Position numbers and translations under genes: made by a program. This document shows positions 9,379 to 17,567 of a stretch of DNA of 64,000 nt, in pieces. Source of the stretch: Mycolicibacterium arenosum (GTDB lineage: Bacteria > Actinomycetota > Actinomycetes > Mycobacteriales > Mycobacteriaceae); contig NZ_JANDBD010000003.1 of NCBI RefSeq assembly GCF_024320865.1, positions 587,551 through 651,550 of the forward strand, in the 5' to 3' direction. Position 1 is the first letter of the stretch. Each line of letters opens with the position of its first letter. The notes under the pieces were generated by a model. That model did no database searches and was not told where the DNA came from. It worked only from the letters and a program-made list of their open reading frames with translations.

Positions 9379-10014
9379 TCAGTCGCGCAGGGTCCAGAGC
9401 TTGTTCGCCAAAAGTCGCTCGAGGGTGTCGACGATCGTGCCGAGTTCGTCGTGCCCGCCGACGTAACCCGCGTAGAAGCCCATCCCCCACATGACCGCCA
9501 CCAGCATCTCGACGAGAGTCGGCACGTCGGTGTCGGTCGTCAGCTCGCCGCGTTCGATCGCGTCGGTGACAGCCCAGGTGACGAAGGCGCGCGACGTCTT
9601 GAGCGAGTTGTGCTCGTCCCGGCTCAGCTCCGGGTGGCGCTGGGACTCCAGCACGGACGTGACCAGGAAGGCCGCCGCCGAGCGATCACGGGAATCGGCC
9701 TGCATCGCCGCCGAGAAGAACGCCGAGAGACGCTTCAGAAGTGCGGTTTGCCCCTGCGCCTTCTCCATGCCCGCGGCAACCACCATCTCGTTCGTCTTCT
9801 CGACGACGTCGCGGTAGAGAACACGCTTGCTTGCGAAGTAGTGGTTAATCGCCGGACGGGTGAGATCGGCGCGAACAGCTATCGCCTGGAAAGTCGCTGC
9901 GTCATAGCCGAGTTCGCTAAACACTTCGCGAGCGGCCCGCACGATGCGCTCACGGGTCTCAGCCGCCTTCGCTGCGGGCGGACGTCCAGGACCCCTGGTT
10001 GCGGTATACGGCAC
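9379..10014 (-). CDS. TetR-family transcriptional regulator
   Basis: A 211-residue TetR regulator. The N-terminal helix-turn-helix occupies about residues 20-65 (ETRERIVRAAREVFSELGY, then LTRPAINHYFASKRVLY). The C-terminal ligand-binding domain is helical and rich in aromatics near FYAGYV. The start is a GTG at 10014 giving MPYTATRGPGRPPA. An imperfect inverted repeat (10010-10028) overlaps the start, so it may repress itself. Divergent from another TetR gene at 10205. The position resembles Rv0144 of M. tuberculosis. Confidence 0.87.
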   Translation of the reverse strand: MPYTATRGPGRPPAAKAAETRERIVRAAREVFSELGYDAATFQAIAVRADLTRPAINHYFASKRVLYRDVVEKTNEMVVAAGMEKAQGQTALLKRLSAFFSAAMQADSRDRSAAAFLVTSVLESQRHPELSRDEHNSLKTSRAFVTWAVTDAIERGELTTDTDVPTLVEMLVAVMWGMGFYAGYVGGHDELGTIVDTLERLLANKLWTLRD

Positions 10015-10028
10015 GGTCAAATTGTGCC
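10010..10028. promoter_or_regulatory. inverted repeat at the TetR gene start
   Basis: GGCAC and GTGCC separated by 9 bases, with partial symmetry continuing outward (TAC/ATA). It covers the GTG start of the minus-strand TetR gene. This is where an autoregulatory operator would block a short-leader transcript, but arms of 5 bp are weak evidence. Confidence 0.3.
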
Positions 10029-10204
10029 ATAAGACATGCGATATTCCGCTACGAATCAGTTGCGGAAACGTCAATCTTTTCCTTCCAGCAAACCGACAGG
10101 GACGTAAGTCGCCGCACTTCACGCGTTTCGGCCGACCATCTCTGACGCTTGCGTGACGGAATCCGTAGGTGAGGGGGTAGGCGCGACAACTAGGGTTTGC
10201 ACCC

Positions 10205-10771
10205 ATGGCCAGCGTGGTATCGCGGGAGGCGTACTTCGAAACCGGCCTCGACGTGCTGTCCGACCTGGGATACGGCGGGCTCAAGCTCGCCGAGGTGTGC
10301 AACCGTCTCGGCGTCACGACCGGCTCCTTCTATCATTACTTCGCGAACTGGTCGGCCTACACCCGCGATCTCGTTGCGCACTGGGAGCAGGTCCGCACGG
10401 TCGGCGTCATCGAGACGCTCGCGCGCGAGCCCAACCCCCGAACCCGCATCGGCGCCCTCATCAACGAGGCCCTGGGCCTGCCGCACGGCGCCGAGTCCGC
10501 CATCCGCGTCTGGAGTTCCATCGACCGCGACGTCCACACGGTGCAACTCGACGTGGACCAGCAGCGCTTCGACGTCCTGCACGACTCCGCGCTGGAGATC
10601 CTCGGGAACGAGCGCCAGGCTGGGCTGTTCGCGTCGTGGGGGCTGTACCTGCTGGTCGGCTACGAGCAGGCGCTCGTCCGGTGTACCCCCGAGGATCTGC
10701 GCTGGATCGCCGACCAGCTGCTCGACGCGTTGGACTCGGGCCGGTTCGGCACCGCCCCCGACGCCGACTGA
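10205..10771 (+). CDS. TetR-family transcriptional regulator
   Basis: A 188-residue TetR regulator with an N-terminal HTH (residues 8-52) ending in TTGSFYHYFANWSAYTRDL; the remainder is the ligand-binding domain. The start is ATG 10205. Its stop codon shares a base with the ATG of the FUSC-family gene (TGATG), so the two form a coupled unit and this regulator probably controls the transporter. Recognition is by the GSFYHYF signature of TetR DNA-recognition helices. Confidence 0.87.
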   Translation: MASVVSREAYFETGLDVLSDLGYGGLKLAEVCNRLGVTTGSFYHYFANWSAYTRDLVAHWEQVRTVGVIETLAREPNPRTRIGALINEALGLPHGAESAIRVWSSIDRDVHTVQLDVDQQRFDVLHDSALEILGNERQAGLFASWGLYLLVGYEQALVRCTPEDLRWIADQLLDALDSGRFGTAPDAD

Positions 10772-12915
10772 TGCCGACGCCCGCTGACCTGTGGCGTAGA
10801 GCGGTACAGCGGATCCGCGAACGCGATCCCGAGAACGACGCCTTCCGCCGTGCGCTCCGCGCGGGCATCGTGCTGCCACTGGCTGCTGTCGTCGGGTTCG
10901 CGGTCGGCGGCTCGCAGACGCCGCTGTTCGCCATCTTCGGATCGGTGGCGCTGGTGGTCATCGCCGACTTCCCGGGTAACCGCCCGGCACGCGCGCTGGC
11001 CTACTGCGGGCTGGGACTCAACGGTTTCGTCCTGATCACCGTCGGGACGCTGGTGGCGCCGCACCCGTGGCTGGCGGTCGCCACGATGTTCACGCTCGCC
11101 GTGGCGGTGACGTTCTCCGGCGTGCTCAGCGAGATCGTCGCCGCCGGGCAGCGCTCGACGCTGCTGACGTTCGTGCTGCCCGCCTGCACGCCGGTCGGGC
11201 CGATCCCGGAGCGGCTGCTCGGCTGGACGATCGCGCTGGCGCTCGCGCTGCCCGCGGCGATGTTCCTGTTCCCGCCGCGCCACCACGACGATCTGCGCAG
11301 GCACGCCGCCGCCGCCTGCCGCACGCTGGCCGACCGGCTCGAGAACAGCGCGACCGGCGAGGACGTGACCGCCGCGATGACCGCGCTGAAGGACAACTTC
11401 CTCGGCGCCGACTACCGGCCCGTCGGGCTGACTGCGGGAAGCCGCGCCCTGGTGCGCGTGGTCGACGACCTGCAGTGGCTCAGTGACCGCGTCACCGAGA
11501 CCACCGGCGCCGACCTCTTCGAGATGCGGATCCCGCTGGTCCGCGTGCTGCGGGCGAGCGCGGGCGTCCTACGCACCCCGCGCGGCGAGGACCGGGCGCG
11601 CTATCAGGCCGAACTGTCCGCCGCGCTGGCCGAGCAGCGCGTCATCGCCCAGAACCGCTACCGCGACGACCTCTCGGTGATCCTCGGTGAACCCAGCGAC
11701 GCCTCCGCGATCGGATCGGGCAGGCGGTTGCTGAGCCTGCGGACGATCTCGGCGTGTGTCGCCGCGACGGGTCGCGTCATCGGCCTCGCCGCGGCCGCCG
11801 ACGCGCGGCCGGTGTGGGCGCGCGTGCTGGGCAGGCGGCTACCCGAAGCGGGGGCCGCCGACCGGGTGCTGTCGGAGTCCGAGGCGATCGCCCACCTGAC
11901 GGCGGGCTTCATCGAGACGCGGGCCGTCGTCGTCCGCAACAGCGTGCGCACCGGACTCGGGCTGGCGCTCGCGGTGGCGGTGACGCACGTGTTCCCGGTG
12001 CAGCACGGGTTCTGGGTGGTGCTGGGGGCGATGTCGGTGCTGCGCAGCAGCGCGCTCACCACCGGAACGCGCGTCGTGCGCGCCGTCGCGGGGACCACGC
12101 TCGGCTTCCTGCTCGGCGTGGTGCTGATCGAACTTCTCGGTGTCGATCCGCCGGTGATGTGGGTGCTGCTGCCCATCGTCGCGTTCGGATCGGCTTACGT
12201 CCCCGAGGTCGCGAGTTTTGTTGCAGGACAGGCGATGTTCACCATGATGGTGCTGATCATCTTCAACCTGATCGTGCCGACGGGCTGGAGCGTCGGCCTG
12301 ATCCGGATCGAGGACGTCGTCGTCGGCGCACTGGTCGGAGTCGTGGTGTCCACACTGCTGTGGCCGCGCGGCGCCACTTCGCGGGTGGCCAGGATCGTCG
12401 ATGCGGCCTACGCCGTGGGCAGCGACTACCTGACCGCCACCGTGAGACGCGTGACGCGCGGCGCCTACGAGGAGGCCAATGACCGGGTCACGGCTCTCGG
12501 CCACGACGCGCTCACCGCGTCGCGCACCCTGGATGACGCCGTCCGGCAATACCTTTCGGAGAGCAGCGGACCGACCGATCTGCGCGCACCGGTGATTCGC
12601 GCATCGAACCGGGCCGTGCGGTTGCGCAACGCCGCCGAGTTGATCGCCGACGTCACGCCGCCGCCGCTGGCCGCGTACCCGCGGGTGCGCCGCGTGCTCG
12701 AGACGCACACCGCTGCGGTATGCGACCGGGTTCGGGGCAGCGCGCCCGAGCACGAAATCGGACCCATCAGCGACGACTTCGTGCTCGCGCTGCGGGCCGA
12801 GTCCGACGGCAGCGAGCTGTCCGTGTCGGCCGCGTTACCGCTGCTGACCGTCGCCGCCAACATCGGCGAGCTGGAGCTGCTCTACCCCGAACCCGTTGTC
12901 GCTTTGCAGATTTAG
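10771..12915 (+). CDS. FUSC-family (aromatic-acid-efflux-like) membrane protein
   Basis: A 714-residue protein of the fusaric-acid-resistance/AaeB type. Two membrane blocks of about five to six hydrophobic segments each (residues ~30-165 and ~400-535) are each followed by a long helical cytoplasmic part. The arrangement is characteristic of FUSC proteins, which export aromatic acids with partner proteins in Gram-negatives; the mycobacterial substrate is unknown. The ATG at 10771 overlaps the TetR stop. The 3' end overlaps the convergent pirin gene by 4 bases. Confidence 0.82.
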   Translation: MPTPADLWRRAVQRIRERDPENDAFRRALRAGIVLPLAAVVGFAVGGSQTPLFAIFGSVALVVIADFPGNRPARALAYCGLGLNGFVLITVGTLVAPHPWLAVATMFTLAVAVTFSGVLSEIVAAGQRSTLLTFVLPACTPVGPIPERLLGWTIALALALPAAMFLFPPRHHDDLRRHAAAACRTLADRLENSATGEDVTAAMTALKDNFLGADYRPVGLTAGSRALVRVVDDLQWLSDRVTETTGADLFEMRIPLVRVLRASAGVLRTPRGEDRARYQAELSAALAEQRVIAQNRYRDDLSVILGEPSDASAIGSGRRLLSLRTISACVAATGRVIGLAAAADARPVWARVLGRRLPEAGAADRVLSESEAIAHLTAGFIETRAVVVRNSVRTGLGLALAVAVTHVFPVQHGFWVVLGAMSVLRSSALTTGTRVVRAVAGTTLGFLLGVVLIELLGVDPPVMWVLLPIVAFGSAYVPEVASFVAGQAMFTMMVLIIFNLIVPTGWSVGLIRIEDVVVGALVGVVVSTLLWPRGATSRVARIVDAAYAVGSDYLTATVRRVTRGAYEEANDRVTALGHDALTASRTLDDAVRQYLSESSGPTDLRAPVIRASNRAVRLRNAAELIADVTPPPLAAYPRVRRVLETHTAAVCDRVRGSAPEHEIGPISDDFVLALRAESDGSELSVSAALPLLTVAANIGELELLYPEPVVALQI

Positions 12916-13883
12916 CGGGAGGTGTGCGGCATCAGAGCGTTCGGCGGAATGGTGCCGAACCTGCCCGCCTGGTAGTCCTCCATCGCCTCGATCAGCTCGA
13001 TCTTGGAGTTCATGACGAACGGCCCGTAGTGGAACACCGGCTCGCGGATCGGCTGCCCACCCAGCACCAGCACCTCGAGCGCCGGCCGGTTCGAATCCTG
13101 CCGGCCAGCCGCCGCGACCGTGATGCGATCGCCCTTGCCGAACACGGACAGCTGACCCTGCTCGATCGGGTTGCCCTCGGGCCCGACGGTGCCGCGGCCG
13201 GACAGCACGTAAACCAGCGCGTTGAAGTCCGGATTCCACGGCAGGCTCAGCGTCGCACCCGGCTGAATCGTGCTGTGCACGAATGTGATCGGGGTGTGCG
13301 TGCCACTCGGGCCGCGATGCCCGTCGACGTCACCGGCGATGACGCGGACCAGCGTGCCGCCGTCACCCGAGGCGAGCAGCGCGGCGTCGCCGCCCTCGAT
13401 CGCCTGGTACTTCGGCGTCGCGAACTTGTCCTTGCGCGGCAGGTTCACCCACAGCTGGATGCCGTGAAAAGTGCCGCCGCTCTCGACGAGTTCGGCAGGC
13501 GGCGTCTCGATGTGCAGGATGCCCGCACCCGCCGTCATCCACTGGGTCGCGCCGTCGGTGATGAGGCCACCGCCGCCGTGCGAATCCTGATGGGCGAAGC
13601 GGCCGTCGATCATGTAGGTGACGGTTTCGAAGCCGCGGTGCGGGTGCCAGTCGGTCCCGCGCGGTTGACCGGGCTGGTATTCGATCTCGCCCATCTGATC
13701 CATGTGGATGAACGGGTCGAGGTCGGCCGCGCGGACGCCGGCGAAGGCGCGCACGACGGGGAAGCCCTCGCCCTCGTAGCCGCGCGGGCCGGTGGTGATG
13801 GAACGGACCGGGCGGTCACGTTCGGTCACCGTCGGGTCGGCGATACGGGGAAGGGTGAACGTGTCTGCGGTGATGGCTGGCAT
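12912..13883 (-). CDS. pirin family protein (bicupin)
   Basis: A 323-residue pirin. The metal-binding cupin motif is in DWHPHRGFETVTYMIDG (His residues near position 80) followed by TAGAGILHIE, the standard pirin signature. Pirins bind Fe in the N-terminal cupin; some show quercetin 2,3-dioxygenase activity and others act as redox-sensitive cofactors. Starts at ATG 13883 and is transcribed away from ptsI's end. No partner gene is evident. Confidence 0.9.
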   Translation of the reverse strand: MPAITADTFTLPRIADPTVTERDRPVRSITTGPRGYEGEGFPVVRAFAGVRAADLDPFIHMDQMGEIEYQPGQPRGTDWHPHRGFETVTYMIDGRFAHQDSHGGGGLITDGATQWMTAGAGILHIETPPAELVESGGTFHGIQLWVNLPRKDKFATPKYQAIEGGDAALLASGDGGTLVRVIAGDVDGHRGPSGTHTPITFVHSTIQPGATLSLPWNPDFNALVYVLSGRGTVGPEGNPIEQGQLSVFGKGDRITVAAAGRQDSNRPALEVLVLGGQPIREPVFHYGPFVMNSKIELIEAMEDYQAGRFGTIPPNALMPHTSR

Positions 13884-13932
13884 CGGTAACTCCTCGGTCG
13901 GAACTACCGCGTATAACCGGACTGCGGTCCGA

Positions 13933-15648
13933 TTATTCCAGGGCGGTCATCGCGGCGGCGCGGGCGTCGGCCGCGCTCGCCGTCGTCAGCGCGGCCTCGG
14001 CGGCGGCGCGGCACTGCTCCAGCGTCACGCGGCCGAGCCTCGCGCCCACCGCGGCGACGGCCGCGGCCGCCGCGGACAGCGACGACACCCCGAGGCCGAC
14101 GAGCACGCACGCCAGCACCGGGTCCGCGGCGGCCTCGCCGCAGACGCCGACCGGCTTGCCGACGGCCGCGCCCGCTTTGGCAGCGGTCGCCACCAGCGAG
14201 AGCACCGCGGGCTGCCACGGATCGGTCAGCGTGGCGAGTTCGGCGGACATGCGATCCGCGGCCATCGTGTACTGCGTGAGGTCGTTGGTACCGATGGACA
14301 GGAAGTCGACGTGGTCGAGGATGCGATCGGCGAGCAACGCCGCGGCGGGCACCTCGATCATCACGCCGGGCGTCAGGCCGACGGCGCGCACGTGGCCGGC
14401 GAAGTGCGCGGCCTCGGCGGGCGTCGCGATCATGGGCGCCATCACCCACGGCGACGTGCCGGTGGCCTCGGCGGCCTGCGCGATCGCCTCGAGCTGCCGC
14501 GTCAGAATGCCGAGGTTGCCGTCCGCGATGCGGATACCGCGCACCCCGAGCGCCGGGTTCGCCTCGTCGGGGTGGCCTGCGAACTTCAGCGGCTTGTCCG
14601 ACCCGGCGTCGAGCGTGCGCACCACGACCTTGCGGCCGGGGAAGGCGTTCAGGACCTCGGCGTAGATGGCCGCCTGCTCGTCGACCGTCGGCTCGGTGTC
14701 GCGGTTCAGGAAGCAGAGTTCGGTGCGGAACAGGCCGACGCCCTCGGCGGGCGTCTCGGCCGCTGCGCGCGCGGCGGCGCCGTCCTGGACGTTGGCCAGA
14801 ATCGCGACGACCTGGCCGTCCGCCGTCGCGCCGGGGCCCGTCCACTGGTTCGCGAGATCGGCGTCGCGCTGCGAACCCGCGACGGCCGCGGCGGCGGTCT
14901 GTGGATCGGGCGACACGGTCACGGTGCCCAGTGTCCCGTCGACGGCGACCATCGTGCCCACGGGCACCGCGTCGAGACCGTCGACGGCCACGACGCACGG
15001 GATCCCCAGCTGCCTGGCGATGATCGCGGTGTGGCTGGTGGGCCCGCCGAGGGTGGTCGCGAGCGCGACGACCAGTGACGCGTCCAGCCCCGCGGTGTCG
15101 ACGGGCGCGAGGTCCTCGGCGCACAGGATCGACGGAACGTCCGGCACCGGCACGCCGGGTTCGGGCAGTCCGGTGAGCTCGGCGATGACGCGGTCGCGGA
15201 TGTCGCGCAGGTCGGTCACGCGCTCGGCCATCAAGCCGCCGAGCTGGGTGAACATCGTGACGAACTGATCGACCGCCCCGATCACGGCGGTGACGGCGGG
15301 TGCGCCTCCCCCGATCCGCTTCTCCGCGGCACCGATCCACGCCCGGTCCTGAGCCAGCGTCGCGGTAGCCGCAAGCACCTCCGAGGCGGCCCCGGTCGCG
15401 AGGGCGGCGCGGTCTCGGAGCCGCGCGGCCACCGCACCGGCGGCGGCGGTGAACCTGGCGGCCTCGGCGGGCCGATCCGCCTCTGCGACGTCCGGAGCCG
15501 GGGCGTCGGCGTCCAGTCGCGGGCGGCTGCCGGGCCTGATCACCGGTGCGTACTGCACACCCGCGACGGCGGGAACGCCCTGCAGGACGGTTCCGGCGGC
15601 GAGGGTGCCGGCGGTGGAGGGTGACGTAGTCGTAGTCGACGAACTCAT
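13933..15648 (-). CDS. ptsI: PTS enzyme I (phosphoenolpyruvate-protein phosphotransferase)
   Basis: A 571-residue enzyme I, which takes phosphate from phosphoenolpyruvate and passes it to HPr. The phosphorylated His is in GGPTSHTAIIARQLGIPCVV (about residue 206). The PEP-binding barrel shows GVGLFRTELCFLNR, the SIGTNDLTQYTMA motif and the C-terminal catalytic Cys in GVCGEAAADP. The length is normal. It diverges from the fruR-fruK-fruA-ptsH operon, which supplies the other PTS parts. A strong -35/-10 pair ends about 7 bases before the ATG, so the mRNA is probably leaderless. Confidence 0.95.
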   Translation of the reverse strand: MSSSTTTTSPSTAGTLAAGTVLQGVPAVAGVQYAPVIRPGSRPRLDADAPAPDVAEADRPAEAARFTAAAGAVAARLRDRAALATGAASEVLAATATLAQDRAWIGAAEKRIGGGAPAVTAVIGAVDQFVTMFTQLGGLMAERVTDLRDIRDRVIAELTGLPEPGVPVPDVPSILCAEDLAPVDTAGLDASLVVALATTLGGPTSHTAIIARQLGIPCVVAVDGLDAVPVGTMVAVDGTLGTVTVSPDPQTAAAAVAGSQRDADLANQWTGPGATADGQVVAILANVQDGAAARAAAETPAEGVGLFRTELCFLNRDTEPTVDEQAAIYAEVLNAFPGRKVVVRTLDAGSDKPLKFAGHPDEANPALGVRGIRIADGNLGILTRQLEAIAQAAEATGTSPWVMAPMIATPAEAAHFAGHVRAVGLTPGVMIEVPAAALLADRILDHVDFLSIGTNDLTQYTMAADRMSAELATLTDPWQPAVLSLVATAAKAGAAVGKPVGVCGEAAADPVLACVLVGLGVSSLSAAAAAVAAVGARLGRVTLEQCRAAAEAALTTASAADARAAAMTALE

Positions 15649-15655
15649 GTGAACC

Positions 15656-15683
15656 AGATTACAAGAAATGATTGACAAGTCAA
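15656..15683 (-). promoter_or_regulatory. ptsI promoter (SigA-type)
   Basis: On the minus strand TTGACT (15683-15678) and TAATCT (15661-15656) are separated by 16 bases, a good housekeeping promoter. The -10 box ends 7 bases before the ptsI ATG, so transcription would start at or within a base or two of the start codon. Confidence 0.65.
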
Positions 15684-15701
15684 CACGGTCGGGAGTAAAA
15701 C
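15672..15701 (+). promoter_or_regulatory. fruR operon promoter (candidate)
   Basis: TTGACA (15672-15677) and TAAAAC (15696-15701) are spaced 18 bases. The -35 overlaps the ptsI -35 on the other strand through the inverted repeat TTGACAAGTCAA. The AT-rich stretch that follows (15700-15722) is where a DeoR-type operator would be expected. The -10 is weak. Confidence 0.45.
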
Positions 15702-15750
15702 AACATATATCAACATTCAATCCGGGCATTTCCCACAGGGACGGAGGGGC

Positions 15751-16530
15751 ATGTACGCCGAAGAGCGCCAACAGGCCATCGCCGCGCACGTCATCAACAA
15801 GGGACGGGCATCGGTGGCCGACCTCGCCAAAACGTACGACGTCACGACCGAAACCGTGCGGCGCGACCTGGCCGCCCTCGACCGGGCGGGCGTCGTGCGG
15901 CGCGTGCACGGCGGCGCCGTTCCCGCCCGCGCCCTGCACCTGGTCGAACCGGGTGTCGGCGAGCGCGAGGAGACCAGGGCCGACTACAAGGACGCCATCG
16001 CCGCGGCCGCCGCCGAGTTCTTCCCCCTCAGCGGCGCCTCGATGCTGCTGGACGCGGGCACCACCACCGCCCGTATCGCCTCGATCCTCCCCACCGACCG
16101 CGAACTCGTCGTCGTCACCAACTCCGTCCCGATCGCCGCGCGGTTGGCCGGCGTGAGCTCGGTGACGCTGCAACTGCTCGGCGGTCGAGTGCGCGGACTG
16201 ACCCAGGCCGCGGTGGGCGAGCAGGCACTGCGGGTGCTCGACTCGCTGCGCGTCGACATCGCCTTCGTCGGCACCAACGGCATCAGCGTGCGCCACGGCC
16301 TCTCCACTCCCGACAGTGAGGAGGCCGCCGTGAAGCGCGCCATGGTCCAGTGCGCCAACTACGTCGTCGTCGCCGCCGACTCCACCAAGGTCGGCCGCGA
16401 GGATCTCGTCAGCTTCGCGCCCATAGAGGACGTCGACACCCTGATCACCGATGCCGAGATCGACGACGACGACCGCCGTCAACTGACCTCCGCAGGCGTC
16501 GAGGTCATCACCGCAGGAGCTTCCGAATGA
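15751..16530 (+). CDS. fruR: DeoR-family regulator of the fructose PTS
   Basis: A 259-residue DeoR-type regulator. The N-terminal winged HTH (residues 1-60) contains ASVADLAKTYDVTTETVRRD, and the VRRVHGGAV link is typical of the family. The C-terminal sugar-phosphate-binding domain carries DAGTTTARIA and FVGTNGIS. It heads the fruK-fruA-ptsH operon, so fructose 1-phosphate is the likely effector. Start ATG 15751 has a strong ribosome binding site (GGACGGAGGGG). The stop overlaps the next start (ATGA). Confidence 0.92.
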   Translation: MYAEERQQAIAAHVINKGRASVADLAKTYDVTTETVRRDLAALDRAGVVRRVHGGAVPARALHLVEPGVGEREETRADYKDAIAAAAAEFFPLSGASMLLDAGTTTARIASILPTDRELVVVTNSVPIAARLAGVSSVTLQLLGGRVRGLTQAAVGEQALRVLDSLRVDIAFVGTNGISVRHGLSTPDSEEAAVKRAMVQCANYVVVAADSTKVGREDLVSFAPIEDVDTLITDAEIDDDDRRQLTSAGVEVITAGASE

Positions 16531-17546
16531 GCACACAGCGAGTAGCCGAAGGCGGATCGCGCATGACCACAGTCGTCACCGTCACCCCGAACCCGAGCAT
16601 CGATCGCACCGTCACCCTCGGCGGCGCACTGACCCGTGGCGCCGTGCACCGCGTCACCTCGGCGACCTCCGAACCGGGCGGCAAGGGCGTCAACGTCGCC
16701 CGCGCGCTCGCACTCGCCGACGTCGACGCCGTCGCGCTGCTGCCCGCCGCCGAGTCCGATCCGTTCGTCGCCGCGCTGGTGGCGGCCGCGGTGCCCGCGC
16801 GCTGCGTACCCGTCGAGAGTGCCGTTCGCACCAACCTGACGATCACCGAATCCGACGGCACCACAACGAAACTCAACGAGCCCGGCGCACACCTCGATGG
16901 GGCGGCACTGGTCGCGCTGACACAGACCGTCGTCGCCGCGGCCCAGGACGCGTCGTGGGTGGTGCTATCGGGCTCGCTTCCACCGGGCATGCCGGAGTCC
17001 TGGTACGCGGACGTGGTGGCGACGCTGGCCGACCTGCCCTGCCGCGTCGCCGTCGACACCTCCGAGGGACCGCTGGCCGCCCTGGCCCGCGCCTTCGGCA
17101 CCGCAGCCCCGGATCTCATCAAGCCGAACGCCGAGGAGCTCGCCAGCCTGGTCGGCGCCTCCGCCGACGATCTCGAACAGGCTGCGGCGCAGGGCGATCC
17201 GGGCCCCGTGGTGTCGGCGGCGCGCCGGCTCGTCGACGAGGGAGTGGGCACCGTCCTCGTCACGCTCGGGGCGGCGGGGGCGGTGCTCGTCGACCGCCTC
17301 GGCGCCTGGATGGCCGCGCCGCCGCCGATCACACCGCGCAGCACCGTCGGGGCGGGTGACAGCTCGCTGGCCGGGTACCTGCGCGCCGAAGTCGCGGGAG
17401 CCGAACCGGCCGAACGCCTCCGCATGGCCGTCGCGTACGGCAGTGCGGCGGCCGCCTTGCCGGGATCGGCACTGCCGTCGCCTGCGCATCTCGATTTGTC
17501 CGCCGTCAGGGTGCACGCACTGGCACCCGCGTCCACCCGTCCGTAA
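16527..17546 (+). CDS. fruK: 1-phosphofructokinase
   Basis: A 339-residue PfkB-family kinase that converts fructose 1-phosphate to fructose 1,6-bisphosphate. It has TVTPNPSIDRT near the N-terminus, EPGGKGVNVARAL for substrate binding and the C-terminal STVGAGDSSLAGY with the catalytic Asp. The start at 16527 was chosen because ATGA overlaps the fruR stop and AGGAG lies 7 bases upstream; the ATG at 16563 gives the shorter, family-typical MTTVVTVTPNPS start. It lies between fruR and fruA. Confidence 0.92.
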   Translation: MSTQRVAEGGSRMTTVVTVTPNPSIDRTVTLGGALTRGAVHRVTSATSEPGGKGVNVARALALADVDAVALLPAAESDPFVAALVAAAVPARCVPVESAVRTNLTITESDGTTTKLNEPGAHLDGAALVALTQTVVAAAQDASWVVLSGSLPPGMPESWYADVVATLADLPCRVAVDTSEGPLAALARAFGTAAPDLIKPNAEELASLVGASADDLEQAAAQGDPGPVVSAARRLVDEGVGTVLVTLGAAGAVLVDRLGAWMAAPPPITPRSTVGAGDSSLAGYLRAEVAGAEPAERLRMAVAYGSAAAALPGSALPSPAHLDLSAVRVHALAPASTRP

Positions 17547-17567
17547 CACCAACCAGAAAGTAGCGAG

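Noticed and set aside
13918..13931. CGGAC-TGCG-GTCCG hairpin between pirin and ptsI
   Set aside because: A 5-bp stem is too short to call a terminator in this GC-rich background.
13904..15340. A 478-codon Arg-rich frame on the same strand as ptsI
   Set aside because: It overlaps ptsI in another frame and has the composition of a shifted reading; enzyme I motifs are all in the chosen frame.
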